Shown: positions 45,123-54,449, counted from the stretch's first letter. The stretch: 64,000 bases of DNA from Clostridium acetobutylicum ATCC 824 (GCF_000008765.1 NC_003030.1:1150001-1214000); one strand, 5' to 3'. Notes: generated by a model not told the origin, from the sequence alone. Numbers and translations are program-made.

Positions 45123-45239
45123 ATGTTTTTAAAAAGGCATAAATTAATATTTTCAATACTACTTTTGGGGACTTTAATTTTAGGAGTAACTTTTTTTAAA
45201 AGTTCTTTATTGGCATTTTATCCTGGAATGCCGTGGTAA
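45123..45239 (+). CDS. Putative secreted signal-peptide precursor of the quorum-sensing pair
   Basis: 38 aa, 20 bases after the regulator stop, with AGGAAGGGAAGTG upstream. It starts MFLKRHKLI (basic), has one hydrophobic core (FSILLLGTLILGVTFF) and a short exported tail SSLLAFYPGMPW. This is the classic form of PapR/Phr/Qsp-type pro-peptides: signal sequence plus C-terminal mature peptide, probably the last 5-10 residues (around AFYPGMPW). A terminator follows at 45329. The function is inferred from form and position. Confidence 0.75.
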   Translation: MFLKRHKLIFSILLLGTLILGVTFFKSSLLAFYPGMPW

Positions 45240-45328
45240 ATTGATAACGTTATCTTATAGTTACTACATGGATTACTAGGCATGTATATTTAGGATAGCG
45301 TATCTTGCATTTATAAGAATAAAGGTTA

Positions 45329-45355
45329 AAGCAGCTTGGTACGGGCTGCTTTTTT
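45329..45355 (+). terminator. Intrinsic terminator after the peptide gene
   Basis: AAGCAGC (45329-45335), 9-nt loop, GCTGCTT (45345-45351) and six T. Confidence 0.85.
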
Positions 45356-45501
45356 AGCGTTTATACAAATATAAAAGGATAATTAAGTTTAGGGTAGAAT
45401 TGTATTCATATACATATAATGTGATATAAGTTTTTAGCAGGATTAATAAAAATCTTATGTAACAAGTGTAAACATAATAAATGTCTTTAAGGAGGAAAAT
45501 C

Positions 45502-47472
45502 ATGTACAAAAAGTTATTTGAAAAAGGTAAAATAGGAGAATTAGAACTTAAAAACCGTATAGTTATGGTGGCCTTAGCTGTTGGAGCTGCAAAGTCTGAT
45601 CAAACTATTGGTGATGATATGATGGAATACTATTTAGAACGTGCCAGGGGAGGGGTTGGCTTAATAATTGCAGAAAATACTCGTGTAAATGATGAAAATG
45701 GTGTTGCAGCAAGGCGTCAGGTATCTGTAGCAAGAGATGAGCATATAGCACCTTTAAAAAAGCTGGTTGATGCACTGCATAGTGAAAACACAAAGTTTTT
45801 TGTACAGCTGCATCATCCTGGTAGGGAAACTTATTCGAATTTAAATGGAGATAAACCAGTGGTTGCGCCAAGTGCTATTCCCTGTGGTGTTTGCAAACAA
45901 GAAACACGTGCTTTAGAAACAAGCGAAGTAGAGGGAATAATTCAGGATTTTATAAATGGAGCCAAAAGAGCAAAGAAGGCAGGAGTGGATGGTGTTGAAC
46001 TTCATGCAGCTCATGGATATTTAATTTCCCAATTTTTAAGTCCATATACTAATAAAAGAACTGATAAATATGGAGGAAGCTTTGAAAAACGTTTTAATTT
46101 TGTAAAGGAAGTAGTTTTGGGAATAAAGAATGCATGTGGACAAGATTATCCTATAAGTGTTCGTTTGACTGTAGATGAGCTATTGAATTTAAATGGAGTA
46201 AAGCAGGAGTATTTAGATTTAAATATGGGAATTAAAATATGCAGAGAGCTTGAAAAAATAGGTGTAGATGTTATAAATGTTTCAAATGGAATTTATGAGA
46301 CCTTTAATTCACTTTCAGAGCCTATGACTTATGACCAGGGGTGTAGAACTGAACGAATTAAGGCAGTAAAGGAAGCTGTTGAAATTCCAGTAATTGCCGT
46401 AAACATGATTAAAGAGCCTTGGTTTGCTGAAAAAATGCTTGAAGATAAATTAGTTGATTTTATTGGGCTTGGAAGGGCTTTGGTTGCAGATTCTGACTGG
46501 CCTAAAAAAGCACTTGAAGGAAGGGATGAGGATATAAATCGCTGTATTTCTTGTACATTTTGTTTTGAAACTTTGCTAGATCAAGTCATCCCAAACGTAG
46601 GACCTATAAAATGTGCAGTGAACCCAAGGGCAGCTCATGAATTTAAGTATAAAGAATTCAATAAAAATGGAGCTGATAAGGTAGTAGCAGTTGTTGGAGC
46701 TGGAGTAGCTGGACTTGAAGCAGCAAGAGTACTTAAGATTCGAGGTTTTAAACCAGTAGTATTAGAACAATCAGCTGACGTTGGTGGACAAATTAATGTT
46801 GCAGATAAACCTCCAAGAAAGGAAAAAATAGATTGGATTGTAGAATATGAAAAAACTCAGCTCAATAAAATGGGAGTTGAAATAAAATTAAACACTAAGG
46901 TTACTTTAGAGTACCTAAAGAAAATGAAGCCTTATGCAGTATTTATTGCAACAGGTAGTGTTCCTTTAGTTCCAAAGTCTATCAAGGGTATAGATAGAGA
47001 AAATGTTTATACCATAGATGATGTGCTCACGGGTAAAGTAAAGATAATAGATAAAAAGGTTGCTTTAATTGGGTCAGGATCATCTGGGCTTGAGACTGCA
47101 GAATTTCTATGTATAAATAAAAATGATGTTTCAATAATAGAGATGCAGGACGCTATAGGAAAAGGAGTCTATGTTCAGCACTATTTAGATGCTATGGATA
47201 AGCTAAGTAAGTTTAAAGTTAACTATATGCCATCAAATAAATTACTCGAGGTAACTAATAAAGGTGTAAAACTGGAAAATATAGTTGAGAGAAGAATTGT
47301 AGATTATGATACTGATTATGTTGTGTTATCACTAGGCGTAAAAGCAAACAATGACTTAGAAGCTTTATGTAAAGCTGAGTTTGAAAATGTAAGAGTAATA
47401 GGAGATGCAGCAGCTGTTGGAAGGATAGAGTCATCTGTGAGAAGTGGATTTGAAGCTGCTTTTTGGCTTTAA
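45502..47472 (+). CDS. Old yellow enzyme-family NADH:flavin oxidoreductase with FAD/NAD domain
   Basis: 656 aa from the ATG at 45502 (AAGGAGG upstream). The N-terminal OYE TIM barrel (about 1-330: LKNRIVMVALAVGAAK, VQLHHPGRE, DGVELHAAHGYLISQFLSP with catalytic His/Tyr region) is followed by a cysteine cluster CISCTFC...C (about 346-370) for a 4Fe-4S centre, then FAD (VVAVVGAGVAGLEAARVL) and NAD(P) (KVALIGSGSSGLETAEFL) Rossmann folds. This is the three-domain 2,4-dienoyl-CoA reductase/trimethylamine dehydrogenase layout. It should reduce an enoate or dienoyl substrate with NAD(P)H; the exact substrate is unknown. Monocistronic. Confidence 0.9.
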   Translation: MYKKLFEKGKIGELELKNRIVMVALAVGAAKSDQTIGDDMMEYYLERARGGVGLIIAENTRVNDENGVAARRQVSVARDEHIAPLKKLVDALHSENTKFFVQLHHPGRETYSNLNGDKPVVAPSAIPCGVCKQETRALETSEVEGIIQDFINGAKRAKKAGVDGVELHAAHGYLISQFLSPYTNKRTDKYGGSFEKRFNFVKEVVLGIKNACGQDYPISVRLTVDELLNLNGVKQEYLDLNMGIKICRELEKIGVDVINVSNGIYETFNSLSEPMTYDQGCRTERIKAVKEAVEIPVIAVNMIKEPWFAEKMLEDKLVDFIGLGRALVADSDWPKKALEGRDEDINRCISCTFCFETLLDQVIPNVGPIKCAVNPRAAHEFKYKEFNKNGADKVVAVVGAGVAGLEAARVLKIRGFKPVVLEQSADVGGQINVADKPPRKEKIDWIVEYEKTQLNKMGVEIKLNTKVTLEYLKKMKPYAVFIATGSVPLVPKSIKGIDRENVYTIDDVLTGKVKIIDKKVALIGSGSSGLETAEFLCINKNDVSIIEMQDAIGKGVYVQHYLDAMDKLSKFKVNYMPSNKLLEVTNKGVKLENIVERRIVDYDTDYVVLSLGVKANNDLEALCKAEFENVRVIGDAAAVGRIESSVRSGFEAAFWL

Positions 47473-47485
47473 AGCATAAATTTTT

Positions 47486-47520
47486 TACCTACATTGATAA
47501 GTTTCAATGTAGGTATTTTT
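47486..47520 (+). terminator. Intrinsic terminator after the OYE gene
   Basis: 12-bp stem TACCTACATTGA with TCAATGTAGGTA (47486-47497, 47504-47515), 6-nt loop, T-run. Confidence 0.88.
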
Positions 47521-47589
47521 AATCTTCTTGATTATTGAAAGTAAGAAAAGCTTAAAATTTAGAAAAATTTACATAAATGAACCTTTTGA

Positions 47590-47739
47590 TTAGATGAAAG
47601 GTACTATCGTTTAGGTTATGCATTTAAGGACAATGTGAATTTTAGAGGAAAACCATACCTTATTGACGCTAATAGCATTGAGAAACCAGGTAAATTTTTG
47701 GGGAATAGTGATAAGTGGAGAATTATAAGCTTCAGCTAA
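47590..47739 (+). pseudogene. Gene fragment of unknown family
   Basis: A 49-codon open stretch (LDERYYRLGYAFKDNVNF, KPYLIDANSIEKPGKFLG, then SDKWRIISFS and TAA) with no start codon or ribosome binding site and a stop just upstream. It looks like the 3' end of a lost gene. I do not recognise the family. The rest of the 47.5-47.9 kb gap shows no coding frame apart from the hairpin at 47833. Confidence 0.5.
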
Positions 47740-47832
47740 TTAAGAATAATATTAAAAAAGATAATAAAGAAGAGTATGTTGGTATGGCGGGTAGTTCTAG
47801 AATCATTATTTTGTAGCATTTAGTAATTAAAG

Positions 47833-47895
47833 TTTAGCTTACATACGTATCCAAATATAATTTATAAGTATATTTGGGTACGTTTATAAGCTAAA
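47833..47895 (-). terminator. Long hairpin/terminator downstream of the EamA gene
   Basis: 27-base arms (47833-47859 and 47869-47895) pair with only a few mismatches around a 9-nt loop. It lies right behind the stop of the minus-strand EamA gene. Unusually long for a terminator, so a small decayed mobile palindrome is also possible. Confidence 0.65.
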
Positions 47896-47904
47896 TATTT
47901 AAAG

Positions 47905-48858
47905 TTAAGCCGTTTTTTCTAATTTAGTTTGTCTTTGAGCTAACAATTCCGGTAAAATAGATGAAATGGAACCTGCAAGTATGAATAAAATACCAATTAT
48001 CATATTAACGGGAATTATTTCATGTAACAAAATTAGTGCAAGAATCGGTGCTAATATTGGTTTAAAGAAGAAAACTAAAGAAGTGGTTTGAGCAGAGGTT
48101 TCTTCCATTGCCTTAAAGTAGCAGGCAAACCCAGCACCAGTATTAATTAAACAAATAAAACACATTAAAGGCAAATTTTTTAAAGAGTACCCTGTAAACA
48201 AAGGAATATTAGAGAAAATTGCAATGCCGTTAGAAGAAAATAAATTTGCAATTGGAGTAATGTGAGTTATACCAATTAGAACAAGCATTTCAATACTTCC
48301 GAATAAAAAGCCAAAGCAGGTAACAACTATCCCGCCGTATTTAGCACATTTCTTTTTTCCGAAAACACCGTATGCTGCGAAGATTAAAGTTGATGCTATT
48401 GTAAGTGCAAGTCCTAGTATGCTTAGTTTTGTATTTAAAGGATCTATTATTACTATGGTGCCAATAACCTCAAGAATTAGTGCAGCAATATTATTTTTGT
48501 GAATAGCCTCTCTTAAGAGAAAGAATGCTAAAATCGTAACAAATACTGGATTACAGCTGAATAAAACAGCAACCACTGAAGCCTTAGTATTTTGCACTGC
48601 CAGTTGATATAAACTCATACTTATAACGGTACCTAATAAGCCTAATAAGGCAAAGAAACGTAAATCCTTAGTTGATATAGATAAATGTCTTTTATGCAGT
48701 GTATTCAAAGCAAAAGGTACTAAAAATAAGCCGCCTATAAAGAATCTAGTAAAGTTAAGTTGAATAGGATTGAACGATTTAGAAACAAGCTTTAAGGCTA
48801 TTTCCATTGTACTAAAGATAATGGTTGTTAAAGCTATATACATATATCCCTTTTTCAA
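47905..48858 (-). CDS. EamA/DMT-family transporter
   Basis: 317 aa with ten predicted membrane helices in two EamA repeats (about 5-140 and 150-300; QLNFTRFFIGGLFLVPFAL, SLYQLAVQNTKASVVAVLFS, FFFKPILAPILALILLHEII). DMT members export amino acids or other small metabolites. Substrate unknown. It is divergently transcribed from a LysR regulator, the usual arrangement in which the regulator controls the transporter. Confidence 0.88.
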   Translation of the reverse strand: MKKGYMYIALTTIIFSTMEIALKLVSKSFNPIQLNFTRFFIGGLFLVPFALNTLHKRHLSISTKDLRFFALLGLLGTVISMSLYQLAVQNTKASVVAVLFSCNPVFVTILAFFLLREAIHKNNIAALILEVIGTIVIIDPLNTKLSILGLALTIASTLIFAAYGVFGKKKCAKYGGIVVTCFGFLFGSIEMLVLIGITHITPIANLFSSNGIAIFSNIPLFTGYSLKNLPLMCFICLINTGAGFACYFKAMEETSAQTTSLVFFFKPILAPILALILLHEIIPVNMIIGILFILAGSISSILPELLAQRQTKLEKTA

Positions 48859-49003
48859 TGTTATTACCCCCCAAATTAATTAAAGCATTTTATATAGTAT
48901 TTAAATTTAACCTAGCTTTAGTATATAATAATAGTAAATGTAACACTAATACATATTTTCTATATTTTTTATTCAGTAAAGCTATATTTTAGGGGAGAGT
49001 AAA

Positions 49004-49915
49004 ATGGATTTTAAAGAATTGCAGTATGTACTAGCTATTGCTAAAAATAATAGTATTTCAAAAGCTGCTAAGGAATTATATATATCACAGCCATCCTTAA
49101 GCAAATATTTACAGAATCTTGAGAAAAATTTAGATCTTAAGCTTTTTGAAAGAATGGGAAATAACTTTATTTTAACTTATGCAGGGGAGAGATATATAAA
49201 ATGCGCCAAGGATATACTTAGGATAAAGAAAAATTTAGATGATGAATTTTTTGATATTTTAAGTCATAAAAAAGGAAGACTAAATATAGCCTGCTCAATA
49301 GTAAGAAGTCCATATATTATACCAGAGACAGTTCCTAAGTTTAAAAAATTGTATCCTAATGTGGATATAAATTTTTTAGAGGAAACAGAATCCAATAACT
49401 TAGACAAGCTAGTGATAAATGGAGAGGCGGATTTAGCTATATTTAATTATTCAAAAAGTAATCCAATGTTAGGGTGTGAGCTTTTAAAAGATGAGGAGAT
49501 TACATTAGTAGTTGGAAGAAATCATCCTTTAGCTAAAGAGGGAAAGAAGCTTGAAGGATGCAAATTTCCATGGATTGATATAAAAAGGTTTAAAAATGAT
49601 GATTTTATAGTTAACTATACAGATCAAAAAAGTGGAGAAATGGAAAAAGATATATTTGATAGATTAAATATAAATCCTAAGGTGGTATTAAAGACAAGAA
49701 GTGTTGAGTGCTCAATTCGTCTAGCAGCGCACGGGTTTGGAGTTTCCTTTGCTTTGGAAACTCATCTTAAGTATCCAAGTTTAGAGAAGTCACCTTTATG
49801 TTTTTCAATAGGTAATCCTAATATCACAACTAAGCTTTTTGCTGTATATAGAAAGAGCGGTTATTTGCCACAATATCTTCAAGATTATATAAGTATTGTT
49901 AAACAGGTAGTATAA
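49004..49915 (+). CDS. LysR-family transcriptional regulator
   Basis: 303 aa, ATG after AGGGGAGAGTAAA. N-terminal winged HTH (about 1-60: LQYVLAIAKNNSISKAAKEL, SQPSLSKYLQNLEKNLDLKL) and a periplasmic-binding-like effector domain (about 90-300). It probably regulates the divergent EamA transporter; their promoters share the 145-bp gap at 48859-49003. The inducer is unknown. Confidence 0.92.
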   Translation: MDFKELQYVLAIAKNNSISKAAKELYISQPSLSKYLQNLEKNLDLKLFERMGNNFILTYAGERYIKCAKDILRIKKNLDDEFFDILSHKKGRLNIACSIVRSPYIIPETVPKFKKLYPNVDINFLEETESNNLDKLVINGEADLAIFNYSKSNPMLGCELLKDEEITLVVGRNHPLAKEGKKLEGCKFPWIDIKRFKNDDFIVNYTDQKSGEMEKDIFDRLNINPKVVLKTRSVECSIRLAAHGFGVSFALETHLKYPSLEKSPLCFSIGNPNITTKLFAVYRKSGYLPQYLQDYISIVKQVV

Positions 49916-49920
49916 AAAAA

Positions 49921-49952
49921 TGACCTAAAGTCGTGAATTTGACTTTAGGTCA
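49921..49952. terminator. Bidirectional terminator
   Basis: 12-bp perfect stem TGACCTAAAGTC/GACTTTAGGTCA (49921-49932, 49941-49952), preceded by an A-run. Confidence 0.82.
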
Positions 49953-50044
49953 TTAGAGTATAAAGATATTACTTTATTTTTATTGGATTTATGATGTAAA
50001 GAGTAGTATGTTTCTATTTGGCTTTTATTCGGCAATCTAAAGTA

Positions 50045-53008
50045 TTAGCTGCATCCTGTGGTTGTGCCGCAATCTAAGCAGACGTAGCAAGTGCCATTTC
50101 TAACCATTCTTGTTGAAGAACAATTTGGGCAGGTTATATCATATAGTCTTTCTCCCTGAGACAGCTTTTCTTTTATTTCCTTTTGTGGAGTGATGTCTTT
50201 TATTCCTTCTGGTTTTACCTGACATCTTGTAAAATCGTTTAGTTCTATGTCTATTATTTTGCTTATTAAATCAGAAATAGAGGTTACGTATTTAATATAT
50301 GGATGCTTTTGAACAAACCCGTAAGGTTCGTACTTTTGCCCGCGGAGCATTTCAGATATATCCTTAGGCGGAACGTGATATTGAAGCATTACAGATATTG
50401 ATTTTGAGAGCGAATTTAAAAGCCCCATTATTAACGTGCCTTCTCTATCTGTTGTAATGTATACTTCTGATATTTCTCCATTATCACGTCTGTTTACTGT
50501 TGTGTAAATTTTTATATCACCTATTTGAGCAGGGTGTGTTTTGCCATTTCTTATACCAACGGCTCTTTCGCGTTTTATATATTTTTGTGTAGTGTTAATA
50601 TTTTTTACCATATTTAATAGTTGAGCGTAGGTCATATCCTCAGGAGCTGTTTTTGAGGCTTCGTCTAGGCTTGTGTTAAGAGGCTGACTTTCCTTTGAGG
50701 AGTCTCTGTATAAGGTTATGCCTTTTACGCCTAGTTTCCAAGAGTTTATGATTACATTTTTAAAGTCTTCAACTGAAGCGTCCTTTGGTAGATTAACCGT
50801 TTTTGAAACGGAACCAGATATTAAAGGAACTATTGAAGCAACCATTAGAATATGACCCATTGGACTTATAAACCTATTTCCGCTGCCGCATTTATTTGCA
50901 GTATCGAATATGGCAAGATGCTCTTTCTTTAGATGAGGAGCACCTTCTATTTTTCCATCTAATATGGTTTCATATTCTGTACCATCATCAGTTTTTACCT
51001 TTTTCTTTCTTAAGATATAGTTTGTTATATCCTCTATTTCATTTTCTGAATATCCAAGGTGCTTAAGTGATTCTTGTATTAGAGGATTTGTTAAGGTCAT
51101 GTAACCTCCTCCAGAAAGTTTTTTATAAATCACATGACTGAAAAATGGTTCTACGGAGGTGGAAGCGCAGTCCATTGCAAAGGATATAGTTCCAGTCGGT
51201 GCCATGACAGATACTTGAGCGTTTCTAAAACCGTACTTTTCTCCAGATTCTAGAGCTGAGTTCCAGCTGTTTTTTAATTCCGAGCTTATATATCTTAAAT
51301 CTTCTTTTTCAAGAATAGAATGATTAACAACTAAGGGTTTATAGCCTATTTTCTCAAAAGGTGTATCAATACTTCCAGCAGCTCTTGCACTGTTTCTCAA
51401 TACTTTAAGCATGTGTTCTTTGTTTATATTATATTTTTCAAAGGCACCTACTTCCTTTGCCATTAAGGAGGAAATGTAGTAGGAATATCCAGTAAGTACA
51501 CCGATAAGTGAGGAGGAGATAGCTCTTCCTTCTTCTGAATCATAAGGGTATCCCATTACCATAAGTAGTGCTGCCAAATTTGATATTCCAAGACCTGTGG
51601 TTCTAAACATGTGAGTTTTTCTTGCTACATCTTCTGTTGGAAACTGCCCCCAATGTATAGAAGCTTCAAGGAGAAGTTGAACAAGGCCTATTACATGCTT
51701 GTAACCTTCTAGGTCAAAGGTTTTATTTTCAGTGTCATAAAATTTATATAAATTTATTGATGCAAGATTGCAGGAGGTATCATCTAAAAAGGCGTATTCG
51801 CCGCAGGGATTTGTAGAGTTTATTTTGTTATAATCTGCGTTAAAGTTTCCGTCTTCTCCACCTGGACATGTATGCCAAGCATTTAAGGTATCTGAAAAGA
51901 GAGGAGAAGGGTCTGCACATCTCCAAGAGGATTTGTTAAATGCCTCCCATAGGTTTGAAATCTTTTCTACTTTGTTTACAGAAGAGTCTACTCTTCCCTT
52001 AAGTTCTATGGTTTCATCAGGATTGTTTTTTAAGTTGCATACTTTTTTCATAAATTCATCTGAAAGCATTACGGAATTGTTTGCATTTTGTCCCGATACA
52101 GTCTCGTAGGCCTCTCCTTCAAAGCTGGCGTCATATCCCATTTTTCCAAGTGCTTTTACTTTATCTTCTTCTTTTGCTTTCCAAGTTATGTAATCCATTA
52201 TTTCTGGATGATCCACATTAAGGCATAGCATTTTTGCTGCACGTCTTGTAGTTCCACCAGATTTTATTGCACCGGCATTTCTATCAAGCCCTTTTAAGAA
52301 GCTCATTAGACCTGAAGAAATTCCACCGCCAGAAAGTTTTTCTCCTTTAGCTCTTATGGTAGAAAAATTTGTTCCGGTTCCAGAGCCTCCTTTAAACAAT
52401 TTAGTTTCAGTTACATATTGTTCAGAGATGGAATGAGAACCTAGAAGCTTATCTTCAATTGAAATTATAAAGCAGGCGGAGGCCTGTGTTCTAGTATAAG
52501 AATCTTTACTTTGAAGAACTTTTTTCTCCTTTGAATCATAATAAAAATGTCCTTGTGCCTCTCCATTTATGCCGTATATAAGTGACAAACCTGTGTTAAA
52601 CCATTGAGGAGAATTTGGTGCGTACATTTGATTTAAGAGAGCATATACGAGTTCATCATAAAAAATAGATGCTTCATTTTCAGTTTTTATAATTCCCTCA
52701 TCCTTAAGAGCTTCGCACCAAAAGCTAACAAGCCTATGCGCAACCATTTTCATGCTGTTTTCGTAGCCACATTCATTTGGTATTCCTGACTTTTTAAAGT
52801 ATTTTGATGCTATTATGTCACATGCATTTTGAGAATAGTCATAGGGGAATTCAAGATCTTTCATATCTGTAAGTACTTTTCCTGTTTTATGATCTATTAT
52901 TTTTACATCGACTTTTTTCCATTTAAATAGGTCGTAAACTGTTTTCGTTTTAGAGCTTTCTAACTCTTTTGTATAAAATCTTTTAAATAGTATTTTCAAG
53001 TCTTCCAT
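50045..53008 (-). CDS. nrdJ: Adenosylcobalamin-dependent (class II) ribonucleotide reductase
   Basis: 987 aa, ATG after GGAGGAATTTTA. It reduces ribonucleotides to deoxyribonucleotides with a cobalamin-generated thiyl radical, without oxygen. Visible: NSPQWFNTGL (about 113), the GSGTGTNFSTIRAKGEKLSG block (about 210), active-site NPCGEYAFLDDTSCNLASIN (about 398), PTGTISFAMDCASTSVEP (about 612), a TSCPD-type domain near 790-900, and a C-terminal Cys-rich tail (CPNCSSTRMVRNGTCYVCLD) carrying the redox or zinc cysteines. Promoter and NrdR boxes are upstream. No cobalamin riboswitch seen. Confidence 0.93.
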   Translation of the reverse strand: MEDLKILFKRFYTKELESSKTKTVYDLFKWKKVDVKIIDHKTGKVLTDMKDLEFPYDYSQNACDIIASKYFKKSGIPNECGYENSMKMVAHRLVSFWCEALKDEGIIKTENEASIFYDELVYALLNQMYAPNSPQWFNTGLSLIYGINGEAQGHFYYDSKEKKVLQSKDSYTRTQASACFIISIEDKLLGSHSISEQYVTETKLFKGGSGTGTNFSTIRAKGEKLSGGGISSGLMSFLKGLDRNAGAIKSGGTTRRAAKMLCLNVDHPEIMDYITWKAKEEDKVKALGKMGYDASFEGEAYETVSGQNANNSVMLSDEFMKKVCNLKNNPDETIELKGRVDSSVNKVEKISNLWEAFNKSSWRCADPSPLFSDTLNAWHTCPGGEDGNFNADYNKINSTNPCGEYAFLDDTSCNLASINLYKFYDTENKTFDLEGYKHVIGLVQLLLEASIHWGQFPTEDVARKTHMFRTTGLGISNLAALLMVMGYPYDSEEGRAISSSLIGVLTGYSYYISSLMAKEVGAFEKYNINKEHMLKVLRNSARAAGSIDTPFEKIGYKPLVVNHSILEKEDLRYISSELKNSWNSALESGEKYGFRNAQVSVMAPTGTISFAMDCASTSVEPFFSHVIYKKLSGGGYMTLTNPLIQESLKHLGYSENEIEDITNYILRKKKVKTDDGTEYETILDGKIEGAPHLKKEHLAIFDTANKCGSGNRFISPMGHILMVASIVPLISGSVSKTVNLPKDASVEDFKNVIINSWKLGVKGITLYRDSSKESQPLNTSLDEASKTAPEDMTYAQLLNMVKNINTTQKYIKRERAVGIRNGKTHPAQIGDIKIYTTVNRRDNGEISEVYITTDREGTLIMGLLNSLSKSISVMLQYHVPPKDISEMLRGQKYEPYGFVQKHPYIKYVTSISDLISKIIDIELNDFTRCQVKPEGIKDITPQKEIKEKLSQGERLYDITCPNCSSTRMVRNGTCYVCLDCGTTTGCS

Positions 53009-53026
53009 TAAAATTCCTCCATTTTA

Positions 53027-53106
53027 AAACTATATATAGTGGTTACATATAGAAACAACACTATATATTGTATATGTATTATAAAATAAATCTGATTTTA
53101 ATTCAA
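53027..53106 (-). promoter_or_regulatory. nrdJ promoter with two NrdR boxes
   Basis: On the minus strand: -35 TTGAAT (53101-53106), 17-bp spacer, -10 TATAAT (53078-53083). Just downstream are two NrdR-like boxes, ACACTATATATTGTAT (53058-53073) and AAACTATATATAGTGG (53027-53042), spaced 31 bases, matching the known pairing and the consensus ACACWATATATWGTGT. NrdR with bound dATP would repress nrdJ. Confidence 0.85.
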
Positions 53107-53187
53107 GAAGTATTTTAAAAGTAAATAGTTCTATGATAATATAGTGTAAGCAGAATATATAAAAATAATAATTAGAAGGTGTTTTTA

Positions 53188-53694
53188 ATGATATATAGTT
53201 ATGATGATAAAAAGCCTAATATACATTCATCTGTTTTTATAGCGAAGAGTGCAGATATCATTGGAGATGTTAATATAGATAAAAATAGCAGTGTATGGTT
53301 TGGAGCTGTGATAAGAGGCGATTCAAATTATATAAGAATAGGAGAGGGAACTAATATTCAAGATAACTCTGTACTGCATACAAATACCTATGATAATGGA
53401 ATAGATATTAAAAATAATGTTACTATAGGTCATGGAGTTATACTTCACGGATGTACTATTAATAGCAACTGTATCATTGGAATGGGAGCAACTATTTTAG
53501 ATGATGTTGAAATAGGAGAGTACACTATTGTGGGTGCAAATAGTCTTATTACATCTGGAAAGAAAATACCAGGGGGAGTACTTTGTATGGGAAGTCCAGC
53601 TAAGGTAATAAGAGAACTTACAGTAGACGAAAAGCTTGAAATAGATAAAAATGCTGAGCATTACATTGAAATGGGAAAAAAGTATTTTAAATAA
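53188..53694 (+). CDS. Gamma-carbonic-anhydrase-like hexapeptide-repeat protein
   Basis: 168 aa from the ATG at 53188 (GAAGGTG seven bases upstream). Left-handed beta-helix repeats are clear (IIGDVNIDKNSSVWFGAVIR, TNIQDNSVLHTNTYDN, VTIGHGVILHGCTINSNCII). Putative metal histidines lie in VLHTN, IGHGV and LHGC. The family (YrdA/PaaY/CaiE type) includes carbonic anhydrases and acyltransferases; activity here is unproved. Monocistronic. Confidence 0.88.
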   Translation: MIYSYDDKKPNIHSSVFIAKSADIIGDVNIDKNSSVWFGAVIRGDSNYIRIGEGTNIQDNSVLHTNTYDNGIDIKNNVTIGHGVILHGCTINSNCIIGMGATILDDVEIGEYTIVGANSLITSGKKIPGGVLCMGSPAKVIRELTVDEKLEIDKNAEHYIEMGKKYFK

Positions 53695-53974
53695 TGAATA
53701 TTTAATTGAAAAATACAAATAATAATTTTGGATATGAGATTAAAATCATATCTAAAGCAGTCTAAAATATATAGTAATTGGCTTTTGGTGTTAGTTATTT
53801 GGAAGTTTATATGCCTGAATGAAAAAATATCAAAAACTTGTATTTGAATTTACAGCCGATGCTAATATATTTTAGGCTGCTTGTTTATTTTTTTGATATA
53901 TTTTGTTACAATTAAAGAAGAGATAAAAGATGAGAAAATTATATGGTATTAGAAACTAGGGGGATGGTGAATTT

Positions 53975-54403
53975 ATGGAGATTTCTAGATCTAGAGTAAA
54001 GCAGAGTACACCAGTAAACACAAATAGCAGGCATGTATCGGTTAAGAAAGATTTTTCGCAAAGCTTTAATTTTGCACAGCAGCAGAAATCTGAGCAGGAA
54101 TTAAAGAATATGCAGGATCAGATAAAGAAAAAAGGTAATAGACTTAGTATAACTAAATGTTATGCAGATGTTAAGGCATATAAAAATCTTATACGAGAAT
54201 ATCTTGAATCTGTTTTGAATTACATGTATTCAGTTAAAAAGGACATAAGCTTTTGGCAAACGCAGTACTTTGTTACTGTTGAAACTATCGATAGTAAGCT
54301 TGAAGAACTTACACAAGCACTTTTAAGTGAAGAAAAGGAAAAGATACAGATAGCAGGTACTATAGATGAAATATCAGGACTTATAGTTGATATATACAAA
54401 TAG
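53975..54403 (+). CDS. YaaR-like (DUF327) protein
   Basis: 142 aa, ATG after AGGGGGATGGTGAATTT. The N-terminal 50 residues are polar and probably disordered; the rest is helical with the YaaR pattern (DQIKKKGNRLSITKCYADVK, AYKNLIREYLESVLNYMYSV, then an acidic coiled tail). The family function is unknown. It ends in a terminator convergent with nadE. Confidence 0.7.
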   Translation: MEISRSRVKQSTPVNTNSRHVSVKKDFSQSFNFAQQQKSEQELKNMQDQIKKKGNRLSITKCYADVKAYKNLIREYLESVLNYMYSVKKDISFWQTQYFVTVETIDSKLEELTQALLSEEKEKIQIAGTIDEISGLIVDIYK

Positions 54404-54408
54404 AAATA

Positions 54409-54444
54409 AAAAAAGTATGCTAAAATTTTATAGCATACTTTTTT
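54409..54444. terminator. Bidirectional terminator
   Basis: 14-bp stem AAAAAAGTATGCTA/TAGCATACTTTTTT (54409-54422, 54431-54444), 8-nt loop. Confidence 0.9.
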
Positions 54445-54449
54445 TATTT

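Noticed and set aside
53009-53178. Cobalamin riboswitch before nrdJ
   Set aside because: No B12-box-like conserved segment is visible; the leader is short and filled by NrdR boxes.
53852-53890. Terminator after the carbonic-anhydrase-like gene
   Set aside because: The stem AGCC/GGCT is only four to five pairs with a long loop and lies about 150 bases past the stop.
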